This document shows positions 8,010-16,085 of a DNA stretch of 64,000 nt, piece by piece. The notes under the pieces are model-generated. The model worked only from the letters and a program-made list of their open reading frames with translations, had not been told where the DNA came from and searched no databases. The stretch comes from Arthrobacter sp. EPSL27. Lineage in GTDB: Bacteria; Actinomycetota; Actinomycetes; Actinomycetales; Micrococcaceae. Within the stretch, counting starts at the first letter, position 1. Each line of letters opens with the position of its first letter. The stretch spans positions 965,774 to 1,029,773 of the forward strand of contig NZ_LNUT01000005.1 of NCBI RefSeq assembly GCF_001512305.1. Reading direction: 5' to 3'. Made by a program: the position numbers and the translations under genes.

Positions 8010-9476
8010 TTAGACCTCCGCGGCAACCCCGCCGCGGGAAATCTCCACCATATCCTCGCGCGGAACCACCTTGATGCGCTCGCGCTGGACGCTGCCGTCT
8101 TCGGCGCTGGCCTGCTCGCCGAGGGACCGCTCATGTGCGTCCAGGGCCAGCCAGCCTTCCCAGCTGGTGTACTGCACGCCGCGGCTCTCCAGAAGTTCCA
8201 CGATCTTCTCCGGGGCGGGCGCCGCGGCGGCCGGCAGGTTCTCCCGGTCCTCCAGCAGGTACGTCACGGTTTCCAGGGCGTCGCCCTTGGTGTGGCCGAT
8301 CAGGCCCACGGGTCCGCGCTTGATCCAGCCGGTGGCGTAGAGTCCCGGGACGTGGGCGCCGGACGCATCCAGGACGCGGCCGCCGTCGTTCGGGACCACG
8401 CCCTTGCTGTGGTCGAACTCGACCTCGGGCAGGGCCGACCCGAAGTAGCCGATGGCGCGGTACACGGCCTGCACCGGGTAGTCGATGAACTCGCCGGTGC
8501 CGCGGGCGTTGCCGGTGCCGTCCAGCTCGGTGCGCTCGAACTTGATGCCGGCGACGCGGCCGGGAGCACCGGCTTCGCCGGTATTGTCCCCGTAGACCTC
8601 CACCGGGCTGTGCAGGAAGTGCAGGTGCAGGCGGCGGGAGGCCGTGAGCTCGGAGAGGTCCTCGGGCTGCTCGGCGATCCAGTTGGTGAGCGTGCCCACC
8701 ATGGTCTTGGTCTGGTTGTTGCTCTGGATCTGGCGGTCCGATTCGGCGTCGAACTCAAAGTCCTCGGCGTAGAGGATGATGTCCACGTCCTTGGAGTGGG
8801 ACAGCTCGCGCAGCTCCAGCGGGGTGAACTTCACCTGGGCCGGGCCGCGGCGGCCGAAGACGTGCACGTCGGTGACGGGCGAGGACTTCAGCCCGGCGTA
8901 GACGTTGTCCGGGATTTCGGAGACCAGGAGGTCGTCGGCGTGCTTGGAGAGCATCCGGGCGACGTCGAGGGCCACGTTGCCGTTGCCGATCACGGCGATT
9001 TCCTTGGCGTCCAGCGGCCATTCGCGGGAGACGTCCGGGTGGCCGTCATACCAGGAGACGAAGTCGGCGCCGCCGTAGGAGCCCTCGAGTTCGATGCCGG
9101 GAATGTTCAGGTCTGCGTCCTTGATGGCGCCGGTGGCGAAGATGACGGCGTCGTAGTGGGTGCGGAGGTCCTCGATGGAGAGGTCCGTGCCGTAGTCCAC
9201 GTTGCCGAAGAAGCGGATGTCGCCGCGGTCCAGGACCTTGTGCAGGGCGTTGACGATGCCCTTGATGCGCGGGTGGTCCGGGGCCACGCCGTAGCGGATC
9301 AGGCCGTAGGGCGCCGGGTAGCGGTCGAAGAGGTCGATGCTCACCGTGAGCTCGCCGCTCTTGACGGCCTCGCTCTTGGTCAGGATGTCCGCGGCGTACA
9401 CACCGGCGGGTCCGGAGCCGACGACGGCGATGCGCAGCGGGCGGGCGGCAGTTCCTACAGGGGTGTTCGTTGACAC
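8010..9476 (-). CDS. Ferredoxin/adrenodoxin-type NADP+ reductase (FprA-like)
   Basis: FAD enzyme of 488 residues that moves electrons between NADPH and ferredoxin. The FAD site GSGPAGVYAADIL is near residues 21-33, followed by the family segment YGLIRYGVAPDHPRIK. The NADP site IGNGNVALDVARML and VFGRRGPAQVKF follow. The C-terminal part has the GWIKRGPVGLIGHTKGDA segment of the FprA/adrenodoxin reductase group. It starts with GTG at 9476, 34 bases behind the siroheme synthase gene, so both are likely one operon. In this setting it probably supplies reduced ferredoxin to the sulfite reductase encoded 10 kb away. Confidence 0.9.
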   Translation of the reverse strand: MSTNTPVGTAARPLRIAVVGSGPAGVYAADILTKSEAVKSGELTVSIDLFDRYPAPYGLIRYGVAPDHPRIKGIVNALHKVLDRGDIRFFGNVDYGTDLSIEDLRTHYDAVIFATGAIKDADLNIPGIELEGSYGGADFVSWYDGHPDVSREWPLDAKEIAVIGNGNVALDVARMLSKHADDLLVSEIPDNVYAGLKSSPVTDVHVFGRRGPAQVKFTPLELRELSHSKDVDIILYAEDFEFDAESDRQIQSNNQTKTMVGTLTNWIAEQPEDLSELTASRRLHLHFLHSPVEVYGDNTGEAGAPGRVAGIKFERTELDGTGNARGTGEFIDYPVQAVYRAIGYFGSALPEVEFDHSKGVVPNDGGRVLDASGAHVPGLYATGWIKRGPVGLIGHTKGDALETVTYLLEDRENLPAAAAPAPEKIVELLESRGVQYTSWEGWLALDAHERSLGEQASAEDGSVQRERIKVVPREDMVEISRGGVAAEV

Positions 9477-9510
9477 GGCTGTGTTCCTTCGTTCTTCTGC
9501 AAGCGACGGG

Positions 9511-10788
9511 TTAGGGGGTCAGTACACGGGTCTGGGTGGAGCGGGGCGCGTTCGGGGTGGTGGTGCTGTAGTCCGCGGTCTTGAAGTGCGACGGCGCGAA
9601 CGGGCTGACGCGGACCACGTCACCGATCACGATCACGGCGGGGTTCGCGACGCCTGCGGCCTCCGCCTGGTCCGCGATGGTCCCGAGCGTTCCTATGGTC
9701 ACCCGCTGGTCCGGCAGATAACCATTCTCTACGATGCCAACAGGCGTCTCCGCTGGCAAACCGGCGCGTCCCAGCGAGGCCGCGGATTCGCGCAACTGGC
9801 CCACTCCCATGAGCAGGATCACGGTGTGGTCCGCGCGGGCCGGCACCTCGGCCAGTTCCTCATGGCCGGTGACCACGCTGAAGCCCTTGGCCAGCCCGCG
9901 GTGGGTGACCGGGATCCCCGCAGCCGCGGGAACGGAGATGGCGGAGGTGACGCCGGAGACCACTTCAACCTCGACGCCGTGCTGCCGGCAGAATTCGGCT
10001 TCCTCGCCGCCGCGGCCCAGGACGTACGGGTCGCCGCCTTTGAGCCGCACCACCCGGTGGCCCTGCAGCGCCTCGTCCACCAGGATGCGGTCGATCTCGG
10101 CCTGCGGGACGGGGTGGTGGCCCGGGGTCTTGCCGACCTCGATCACGCGGACGTCGGGGGCCAGTTCGGCCAGCAGGTCGCGCGGGCCCAGGCGGTCTGC
10201 CACGACGACGTCGGCCTGGCCCAGGAGCCGGCGGCCGCGGACGGTGATGAGCCCGGTGTCGCCGGGTCCGCCGCCCACCAGGGCCACGGAACCGGCGGCG
10301 GTGGTGGCGCGCTGCCGGCGCAGCGGCAGGTCGCCGGTGTCCAGGGCGGTGGCGACGGCGTCGCGCAGGGCCATGGCGCGGCGCGGGTCTCCCCCGGCGT
10401 TCACGGCGATGTGGACGTCGTCCACGACGGCGACGGCGGGGGTCCAGGCGGCGGAGGCCTCATGGCTGGAGGCGTTGACGCACCAGATGCGCTGCGCCTC
10501 GGCGTCGGCCGCGACCTGCGCGTCCACGGCGGCATCGCCGGTGGCGGTCTGCACAAACCAGACGCCGTCGACGTCGGTGCTGCGGTACGCGCGCGGCTCC
10601 CAGGCGAGGAGGCCCGCGCCGGCGAGGGTTTCCAGGGCCGGGCAGGCAAGGGGCGCCACCACCGTGACCTGGGCGCCGGCGTCGAGCAGTCCTTTGGCGC
10701 GGCGTGCGGCGACGGGGCCGCCGCCAACCACCAGAACGGGCCGGCCGAGGAGGCGCAGCGCCGTGGGGTATATGTCCTGAAGTGCCAT
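9511..10788 (-). CDS. cysG: Siroheme synthase: precorrin-2 dehydrogenase fused to uroporphyrinogen-III C-methyltransferase
   Basis: Bifunctional protein of 425 residues. The N-terminal domain is a Rossmann NAD domain (VLVVGGGPVAARRAKGLLDAG) like the oxidase part of CysG. The C-terminal domain is a SUMT methylase with VALVGGGPGDTGLIT, RLKGGDPYVLGRGGEE and SAISVPAAAGIPVTHRG. It makes siroheme precursors for sulfite reductase; a separate CbiX-type chelatase at 21.4 kb may insert iron. ATG 10788 lies six bases behind a TATCGT -10 box, so translation is probably leaderless. The promoter shares a long motif with those of sir and ssuA. Confidence 0.92.
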   Translation of the reverse strand: MALQDIYPTALRLLGRPVLVVGGGPVAARRAKGLLDAGAQVTVVAPLACPALETLAGAGLLAWEPRAYRSTDVDGVWFVQTATGDAAVDAQVAADAEAQRIWCVNASSHEASAAWTPAVAVVDDVHIAVNAGGDPRRAMALRDAVATALDTGDLPLRRQRATTAAGSVALVGGGPGDTGLITVRGRRLLGQADVVVADRLGPRDLLAELAPDVRVIEVGKTPGHHPVPQAEIDRILVDEALQGHRVVRLKGGDPYVLGRGGEEAEFCRQHGVEVEVVSGVTSAISVPAAAGIPVTHRGLAKGFSVVTGHEELAEVPARADHTVILLMGVGQLRESAASLGRAGLPAETPVGIVENGYLPDQRVTIGTLGTIADQAEAAGVANPAVIVIGDVVRVSPFAPSHFKTADYSTTTPNAPRSTQTRVLTP

Positions 10789-10794
10789 GCATCG

Positions 10795-10866
10795 ACGATA
10801 GGGCGGCGTCATCAGGCGGAACAACGGTCCGGAAACACCCGTTCACGCAGGGTAATGCCGCGTCAC
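10795..10866 (-). promoter_or_regulatory. Sulfur-type promoter of cysG-fpr
   Basis: Read on the minus strand: -10 TATCGT (10795-10800), an 18-base spacer and -35 TTGTTC (10819-10824). A 45-bp conserved element occupies 10822-10866 and overlaps the -35. On the plus strand the element reads CAACGGTCCGGAAAC, five bases, TTCAC, fourteen bases, CGTCAC. The same blocks at the same spacing occur before ssuA and sir. The ATG is six bases after the -10. Confidence 0.8.
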
Positions 10867-11326
10867 AAAGCCCTGCCGCCGGCGGCCTGTCAGCGGCCGG
10901 TCAGCGGTCTGTCGGCGGCCGGTCGGCGGTCCGGGGGCACTTTGGCGGCCGCAGGAGCCTTTCCGGGCCCGCCTGGCGGCGGGTCCGTGTCAATGTGCCC
11001 CCGGACCGCCACCCCGGATAGGGGCGCCACCCCGTATAGGGGCCATTCTCGGTAAATCGACGCGCACTGGACCTCCAGGACCTCCTAGGGGCCACCCATT
11101 TGCCACGAATGGCCGCCACCAACCGCCCGGACCCACCCATTCACCACGAATGGCCGCTAAACCATCCCGGATGGCGGCCATTCTCGGTAAATCGACGCAC
11201 CGCCCGCAGCCCACCGATACCCGGGGGCCCGCCGTCGTACGCGTTGGCGCGTGCTGGGAACTGCTAGTGAAGTACCCCGCCGTCGAGGTGCCCGGCGTCG
11301 AGGTGCCCGGCGGGGGCGGCGGCGGG
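10867..11326. repeat. Gene-free stretch filled with nested direct and inverted repeats
   Basis: No credible gene. A 16-base inverted repeat (GCGGTCCGGGGGCAC core) occupies 10925-10940 and 10995-11010. Direct repeats include a 23-base block starting GGCCATTCTCGG at 11041 and 11176, a CACCCATT/CACGAATGGCCGC block at 11093 and 11134, and an ACCCCG-ATAGGGGC block at 11011 and 11029. GGCGG/GGCCGG runs fill 10880-10930. The pattern resembles a mosaic intergenic repeat rather than decayed coding DNA. Confidence 0.7.
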
Positions 11327-11623
11327 CTACTTCACGGCGATGAGCTCCACCAGTTTGATGTCCGGGTCCTTCGACAGCAGTGTGGGGCCGTGTTCGCCGA
11401 GGGCCGCGGGGATGGCGCCGTTGAGGTGCGCCTGCCGGGCCTCCTCGGTGTCGAAGGTATCGAAGATCCCGAAGGTGTACTCGTTGACCCGGAAGGCGTA
11501 CCAGGTCTGCGTGCCGGGTTCTTTGAGCACCACGTCCCGGCCCTCGTTGAGGAAGTCCCAGACCTCCTGTTCCTTGCCCGGTTTCGCCTCGACCAGTGCC
11601 AGCACTCCATATTTTGGTGCCAC
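11327..11623 (-). CDS. Antibiotic biosynthesis monooxygenase (ABM) domain protein
   Basis: A 98-residue ferredoxin-like fold protein of the ABM/DABB type. Typical features are the opening beta strand YGVLALVEAKPGKEQEVWDFL, the central WYAFRVNEYTFGIFDTFD and a closing HLNGAIPAAL helix. Such proteins are small heme-free monooxygenases or dimeric stress proteins; the substrate is unknown. GTG 11623 is chosen because GGAG sits six bases upstream; the frame stays open for 12 more codons. It stands alone between the sulfur operons. Confidence 0.8.
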   Translation of the reverse strand: MAPKYGVLALVEAKPGKEQEVWDFLNEGRDVVLKEPGTQTWYAFRVNEYTFGIFDTFDTEEARQAHLNGAIPAALGEHGPTLLSKDPDIKLVELIAVK

Positions 11624-11708
11624 GGCTGTCTCCTCAGAATGTGGCTGGATGGGCCGCATACCGGCCTATAGCCGCGAGTGTAGGCCTGTCCGCGGCGGCA
11701 GACAACAG

Positions 11709-11771
11709 CAACGCGGGGTCACCTGCGGTCCATAAATCCGGGGATATTGGGCTGTAAGTGACCCCGCGTTG
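11709..11771. repeat. 63-bp palindromic element, copy 2 (likely terminator of the ssu operon)
   Basis: Same 13-base arms as the copies at 7930 and 39728 and exactly the same length. In this copy the palindrome extends outward by ACAG/CTGT. It lies 28 bases behind the stop of the minus-strand permease gene at 11800. The inner part differs from copy 1 but can still pair (TCCATAAATCC with GGATATTGGG). Confidence 0.85.
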
Positions 11772-11799
11772 CTGTGTGCGGGATGTGTGCGGGACGGGC

Positions 11800-12735
11800 T
11801 TAGCGGGTGCTGCCGGCGAGGAGCCCGCGACGGCGGAGCAGCCGCTTTTCGATCGGGCCGAACACCAGCAGCTCGATCAGGATGCCGACGGCGAGGATCA
11901 GCAGGATCGCGGACATCACGATGGCCATGTCGGACAGGTCGCGGCCCTGGTTCAGCATGGAGCCCAGGCCGAAGCCGATGGAGCCTCCGACGGCGATGAT
12001 TTCCGCGGCCATCAGCGAGCGCCAGGAGAAGGCCCAGCCCTGCTTGAGCCCGCCCAGGTACCCGGGCAGGGCGGCCGGGAGGATGATCTGGAGCGCCAGC
12101 TGCAGCCGGGACGCGCCCAGGACCGTGCCGACGCTGCGGTACTGCGGCGGGATCTGGTCGACCCCGGAGATCAGCCCGTTGATGATCGAGGGGATGGCGC
12201 CCATGAACACCACAAAGTAGACGGTGGCGTCGGTCAGGCCGAACCAGATGATGGCCGCGGGCACCCACGCCACGGAGGGCAGCACCTGCAGCCCGGAGAT
12301 CAGTGGGCCGAAGGCGCGGCGCAGCGGGGCCACCTGCGCCAGCAGCAGCCCGATCGGGGTGGCAATGGCAACGCTGATGAGGAACCCGGCGAGCCCGCGC
12401 TGCAGCGAGGTCCACACCGCCTCCTGCAGTGCGCCGTCCGACCAGAGCCTTCCGAACTGCGCGGCCACATCCAGCGGCCCGGGCACCAGGTCTTGGCGCT
12501 TAAAACCAAGTGACACGTACAGCTGCCAGACCAGGATGAGCGCCACGATCGCGGCCACCGGCAGCAGGATCCGGCTCCAGTCGACGCTGACCTTGCGGAC
12601 GGCGTCGGACTGCAAAGAATCCAGCCCGGCCTCAAGCTCACGCAGGTCAGCCGAACCAGTGGAAGACCGGGTGAGGGCCGCGTGCACTGACGGCGCGCCG
12701 GCTGGTTCCAGCAGTGGGGTGTGTTTACTTGGCAT
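11800..12735 (-). CDS. ssuC: ABC importer permease, sulfonate/taurine/nitrate type (SsuC-like)
   Basis: Membrane subunit of 311 residues with about six helices and the binding-protein-dependent permease loop (GASRLQLALQIILPAALPGYLGGLKQGWAFSWRSLMAAE). The first 65 residues are hydrophilic. ATG 12735 overlaps the end of the ATPase gene by 11 bases; an open frame further upstream lies inside that gene and is ignored. Sulfur substrate is inferred from the cys-gene neighbourhood and the shared promoter element; nitrate-type relatives look similar. Confidence 0.85.
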   Translation of the reverse strand: MPSKHTPLLEPAGAPSVHAALTRSSTGSADLRELEAGLDSLQSDAVRKVSVDWSRILLPVAAIVALILVWQLYVSLGFKRQDLVPGPLDVAAQFGRLWSDGALQEAVWTSLQRGLAGFLISVAIATPIGLLLAQVAPLRRAFGPLISGLQVLPSVAWVPAAIIWFGLTDATVYFVVFMGAIPSIINGLISGVDQIPPQYRSVGTVLGASRLQLALQIILPAALPGYLGGLKQGWAFSWRSLMAAEIIAVGGSIGFGLGSMLNQGRDLSDMAIVMSAILLILAVGILIELLVFGPIEKRLLRRRGLLAGSTR

Positions 12736-13450
12736 GGCGGCGGATCTCCTCGCGTAGCCGGGCGGTGATTTCGCCGGTGAGCGCTCCAGCCAGTCCGGCG
12801 TCGGTGCGGTGCTCTTCGCTGACGTGCCATTCCCGCACCACGCGGCCGGGCCGGGACGACAGCAGGAGCACACGCTGGCCCAGCCGGACGGCTTCGCGCA
12901 CGTTGTGGGTGACAAAAACGATGGTGCGGCCGGTTTCCTTCCAGATCCGCTCCAGCTCGTCGTGCAGCAGGTCGCGGGTGATCGCGTCCAGTGCGGCGAA
13001 CGGTTCGTCCATCAGGAGCAGCTGCCGGTCCTGGGCCAGCGACCGGGCCAGGGAGACCCGCTGCCGCATCCCGCCGGAGAGCTCGTGCGGGCGCTTGTCC
13101 CCCGCGCCCCCCAGATGCACCAGGTCCAGCAGCTCGGCCGCCTTCACCCGCCGCTGGGCCCTTCCGACACCGCGCAGCTTCAGGGCCAGCTCGATGTTCT
13201 CCCGCGCGGTCAGCCAGGGGAACAGCGCCGCGTCCTGGAACATAAACGCGGCTCCGTCGCTCGGCACCTCCAGGGCGCCCGACGTCGGCGCCTCCAGTCC
13301 CGCCATGATGTTCAGCAGGGTGGACTTGCCGCAGCCGGACGCACCGAGCAGGGCGACGAATTCGCCCTGCCCGATGGTGGCGTTGACGTCGTCCAGCACC
13401 GGGGCGCCGTCGCCGAAGCGCTTGCCCAGGTTTTCCAGTACGACTGGCAT
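12725..13450 (-). CDS. ssuB: ABC importer ATPase, sulfonate/taurine/nitrate type (SsuB-like)
   Basis: ATPase of 241 residues. Walker A is GASGCGKST near residue 37, the signature is LSGGMRQRVSLARSL, Walker B is LLLMDEPFAALD, and the switch His is in VTHNVREA. The ASGCGKST and DEPFAALDAITR wording is typical of the SsuB/TauB/NrtD group. ATG 13450 starts the conserved domain; the 44 bases between it and the binding-protein gene stop hold no other gene. Confidence 0.9.
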   Translation of the reverse strand: MPVVLENLGKRFGDGAPVLDDVNATIGQGEFVALLGASGCGKSTLLNIMAGLEAPTSGALEVPSDGAAFMFQDAALFPWLTARENIELALKLRGVGRAQRRVKAAELLDLVHLGGAGDKRPHELSGGMRQRVSLARSLAQDRQLLLMDEPFAALDAITRDLLHDELERIWKETGRTIVFVTHNVREAVRLGQRVLLLSSRPGRVVREWHVSEEHRTDAGLAGALTGEITARLREEIRRHAK

Positions 13451-13494
13451 GGTCACGTCCTTACTTCTGTTGGCGGGCCGGGGAACAGGACTGG

Positions 13495-14682
13495 CTAGTC
13501 CTGGCCCAGTCCTTGGGCGGAGACCTTCGTCCCGGCGGGGCTCGCGCCCAGCACACTGTTCAGTGCGGTGAGGTCGAAGATGCCGTTGATGTCGGCCTGG
13601 GTGGTGGTGCCGGCGTCGACGCCGTCCTGGAGCAGCTTCCGGTAGGTGCCGGCGAGCGGGTCGGCCGTAAAGGTGATGTTCTGCAGCGACCGCTCGATCA
13701 CGTCGTCCGGCAGGGCCGCGCCGGCGGATTCCTTGAGGGCTGCGTTCAGGACCGTGGACTTCTCGGCGGCGGGGGCTTCGTTGAGCCAGTCCACCGACTC
13801 GGTGTGGCCCTTCAGCAGCGCCTTGACCGTGTCCGGGTGCGCGGCCGCGAACTTCTTGTTGACGATCAGGACGGTGGTGATGAACTCGCCCTTCTCCCAC
13901 AGGTCCTTCTCGTCCACCAGCACCTTGGCGCCCGCCTGGAGCACCAGCCGGGAGGCCCACGGTTCCGGCAGCCAGGCGCCGTCGAGCTTGCCGTCCTGGA
14001 ACAGTTTCAGGGTCTGGGCGTTTTCGGTGGGGTTGATGGCGACGTCGCCGCCGCCGTCCGTGGTGGTCCGGTAGCCCTGCGCGCCGAGCCAGGCGCGCAG
14101 GGCCACGTCCTGGGTGCCGCCCAGCTGCGGGGTGGCGAGCTTTTTGCCCGCCAGGTCCGCGGCGGAGGCGATCTCCGGTTTGACCACCAGCTGCGCTCCG
14201 CCGGCGGCGGCACCGGCGATGATGCTGATCGATTCGCCCTTGCTCTTGACGTAGGAGTTGATGGCGGGGTTGGGACCGATGTAGGTGGCGTCGATGGCGC
14301 CGGCGTTGAGGGCCTCGATCGCGGCGGGGCCGGCGTTGAAGACCTGGGTGCTGAGCTTGGTCCCGCCCAGGTTCTTGGCGAGCTGGCCCTGGCTGACGCC
14401 GACGAGGGCCGGGGCGTGGGTGATGTTCCCGAAGTAGCCGAGCTTGAGTTCGGTGGCGGGCGTGACGGCGGCCGGTGCGGCACTCTCGCTGGTGCGGTTC
14501 ACGGACGCGACGGCGGCTCCGGCACCGATGAGCAGCGCCAGGCCGACGGCGAGGCTGATCTCCAGGGTGCGTTTGCGTTTGGGTTTGGCGGTTTCGCCGG
14601 CGACGATCCGGGTGGTGCCGGGCGTGGCGGGCTTGGTGCCGGACGTGCCGGACTTGGTTTCGGGTTCAGGAGTGGATGACAT
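13495..14682 (-). CDS. ssuA: ABC importer substrate-binding protein, SsuA/TauA-like, with N-terminal membrane anchor
   Basis: Periplasmic-type binding protein of 395 residues. The conserved part starts at LKLGYFGNITHAPALVG and has the family segments FNAGPAAIEALNAGAIDATYIG and DGAWLPEPWASRL. Unusually, about 40 hydrophilic residues rich in Thr, Pro and Lys precede a single hydrophobic segment (LAVGLALLIGAGAAVASV) and there is no lipobox cysteine. The protein therefore looks anchored by an uncleaved helix or processed by ordinary signal peptidase. AAGGA lies upstream of ATG 14682. A short leader ORF and a sulfur-type promoter precede it. Confidence 0.87.
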   Translation of the reverse strand: MSSTPEPETKSGTSGTKPATPGTTRIVAGETAKPKRKRTLEISLAVGLALLIGAGAAVASVNRTSESAAPAAVTPATELKLGYFGNITHAPALVGVSQGQLAKNLGGTKLSTQVFNAGPAAIEALNAGAIDATYIGPNPAINSYVKSKGESISIIAGAAAGGAQLVVKPEIASAADLAGKKLATPQLGGTQDVALRAWLGAQGYRTTTDGGGDVAINPTENAQTLKLFQDGKLDGAWLPEPWASRLVLQAGAKVLVDEKDLWEKGEFITTVLIVNKKFAAAHPDTVKALLKGHTESVDWLNEAPAAEKSTVLNAALKESAGAALPDDVIERSLQNITFTADPLAGTYRKLLQDGVDAGTTTQADINGIFDLTALNSVLGASPAGTKVSAQGLGQD

Positions 14683-14727
14683 GGGAAGGGGTCCTTCGAG
14701 GAGGTTCGGGGATGGCCGGGCGGGTGG

Positions 14728-14796
14728 TCAGCGCCGGCTACATCGGCCCCGGAAATCCCGGCGGGAGCTGCTGTAGAGCCGTTCCGTTGTTGTCAT
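14728..14796 (-). CDS. Predicted leaderless leader peptide of the ssu operon, 22 codons
   Basis: ATG at 14794-14796 lies exactly six bases behind the -10 box TATGGT, the same distance at which the sir and cysG ATG codons lie behind theirs. The frame runs 22 codons to TGA at 14728-14730 and ends 45 bases before ssuA. The product starts MTTTERLYSSSRRDFRG and has one cysteine, the 19th residue, among arginines and serines. Leaderless short ORFs containing cysteine act as attenuators before sulfur genes in mycobacteria; a similar role here is inference. Confidence 0.65.
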   Translation of the reverse strand: MTTTERLYSSSRRDFRGRCSRR

Positions 14797-14802
14797 TGGT
14801 TC

Positions 14803-14874
14803 ACCATAGGGACAGCTCTTAACTGGGTTCAACGGCCCGGAAACCGGGGGTCACGCGAGTTCATGCAGCGTCAC
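14803..14874 (-). promoter_or_regulatory. Sulfur-type promoter of the ssu operon
   Basis: Read on the minus strand: -10 TATGGT (14803-14808), an 18-base spacer and -35 TTGAAC (14827-14832). The 45-bp conserved element covers 14830-14874. Plus-strand blocks: CAACGGCCCGGAAAC, five bases, GTCAC, fourteen bases, CGTCAC. Spacing is identical to the cysG and sir promoters. Confidence 0.8.
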
Positions 14875-14918
14875 ATCCGGGCCCCAACGACGCGGCCGCG
14901 GGCCGGGCGCAACTGGGA

Positions 14919-16085
14919 TTAGTTGCCCTTGACGTTGACCAACTGCCGGAGCTTGTGCCGCACCGTGACCAGGTCCGCGGAGTCGCGCATCACCTGGTCG
15001 ATGGGTTTGTAGGCCGCCGGGATCTCGTCAATGAACGCCTCGCTGGGCCGGAACTCGATGCCCTTCATAGCGGCCCTCAGCTCGGCCATGGAGAAGGCCT
15101 TCCTGGCAGCGTTCCGGGAGTACTCGCGCCCGGCGCCGTGCGGCGAGGAGTTCAGGGACTCGCGGTTCCCGCGGCCCACCACCACGTAGGACGCGGTGCC
15201 CATGGAGCCGGGGATCAGCCCGGAGTCCCCCGCCTGCGCCCGGATGGCGCCCTTGCGGGAGACCCAGACGGTCTTGCCATAGTGCTGTTCCCTGGCGGTG
15301 AAGTTGTGGTGGCAGTTGATCCGCTCGGCCTCGCGGACGGACCCGCCCGTCCAAGCCTCGAACTGCCGCACCACGCGGTCCATCATCTCCTCGCGGTTCA
15401 GCAGGGCGAAGTGCTGGGCCCAGTGCAGTTCCGTGATGTAGCGGTCGAACTCCGGGGTGCCTTCCTCGAGGTAGGCCAGGTCCGGGTGCGGCAGGACGAT
15501 GTGCCGGGCCCGGGCCGCGCTGCGGGCCTCGGCGATGTGCCGCTGCGCGAGCTTGTTGCCCACGCCGCGCGAGCCGGAGTGCAGGAACAGCCAGACGGTG
15601 TCCGCCTCATCCGCGCAGACCTCAATGAAATGGTTGCCCGAGCCCAGCGACCCCAGCTGCAGCTCCCAGTTGGCGGCGTCCCGGGCGGGGTCGAAGCCCG
15701 CCGCTTTCGCCTGGCGCCGCAGTTCGGCGATCCGCGGCACGGCGGTGGGGCTGATGCGGTGGTTGTAGTGCCCGGCGGACAGCGGCACGGCGTGTTCGAT
15801 GCCCTCCCGCAGGGGTTTGCGGTCCTTGGGCAGGTCCTTGACGGCGTACTGCGTGCGGACGGCGATCATGCCGCAGCCGACGTCGACGCCCACGGCCGCG
15901 GGGATGACGGCGTGCAGCGTGGGGATGACGGACCCCACGGTGGCGCCCAGGCCCAGGTGGGCGTCCGGCATCAGCGCCAGGTGCGGATAGATGATGGGCA
16001 GCTGCGCGGTGGCAATCGCCTGCTGGCGGGTGGCGTCATCCAGGATCGACGCCCAGCTGATGAGCCTGCTGTTGATGACCTCCAC
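14919..16085 (-). CDS. rtcB: RtcB family RNA-splicing ligase
   Basis: GTP- and Mn-dependent ligase of 388 residues that joins 2',3'-cyclic phosphate or 3'-phosphate ends to 5'-OH ends of RNA. Seen: the metal-binding DVGCGMIAVRT, the metal His in GSLGSGNHFIEV, HSGSRGVGNK, the INCHHNF segment, and the guanylylated His in SSPHGAGREYSR. GTG 16085 is supported by GGGGAGG four bases upstream. No RtcA cyclase, RtcR activator or archease gene is adjacent, so it stands alone between two sulfur operons. In bacteria it usually repairs stress-cleaved tRNA or rRNA. Confidence 0.93.
   Translation of the reverse strand: MEVINSRLISWASILDDATRQQAIATAQLPIIYPHLALMPDAHLGLGATVGSVIPTLHAVIPAAVGVDVGCGMIAVRTQYAVKDLPKDRKPLREGIEHAVPLSAGHYNHRISPTAVPRIAELRRQAKAAGFDPARDAANWELQLGSLGSGNHFIEVCADEADTVWLFLHSGSRGVGNKLAQRHIAEARSAARARHIVLPHPDLAYLEEGTPEFDRYITELHWAQHFALLNREEMMDRVVRQFEAWTGGSVREAERINCHHNFTAREQHYGKTVWVSRKGAIRAQAGDSGLIPGSMGTASYVVVGRGNRESLNSSPHGAGREYSRNAARKAFSMAELRAAMKGIEFRPSEAFIDEIPAAYKPIDQVMRDSADLVTVRHKLRQLVNVKGN

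Noticed and set aside
9337..11055. Long open frame on the plus strand opposite fpr and cysG
   Set aside because: It mirrors codon periodicity of the real minus-strand genes, has no domain, and crosses two true genes and a repeat region.
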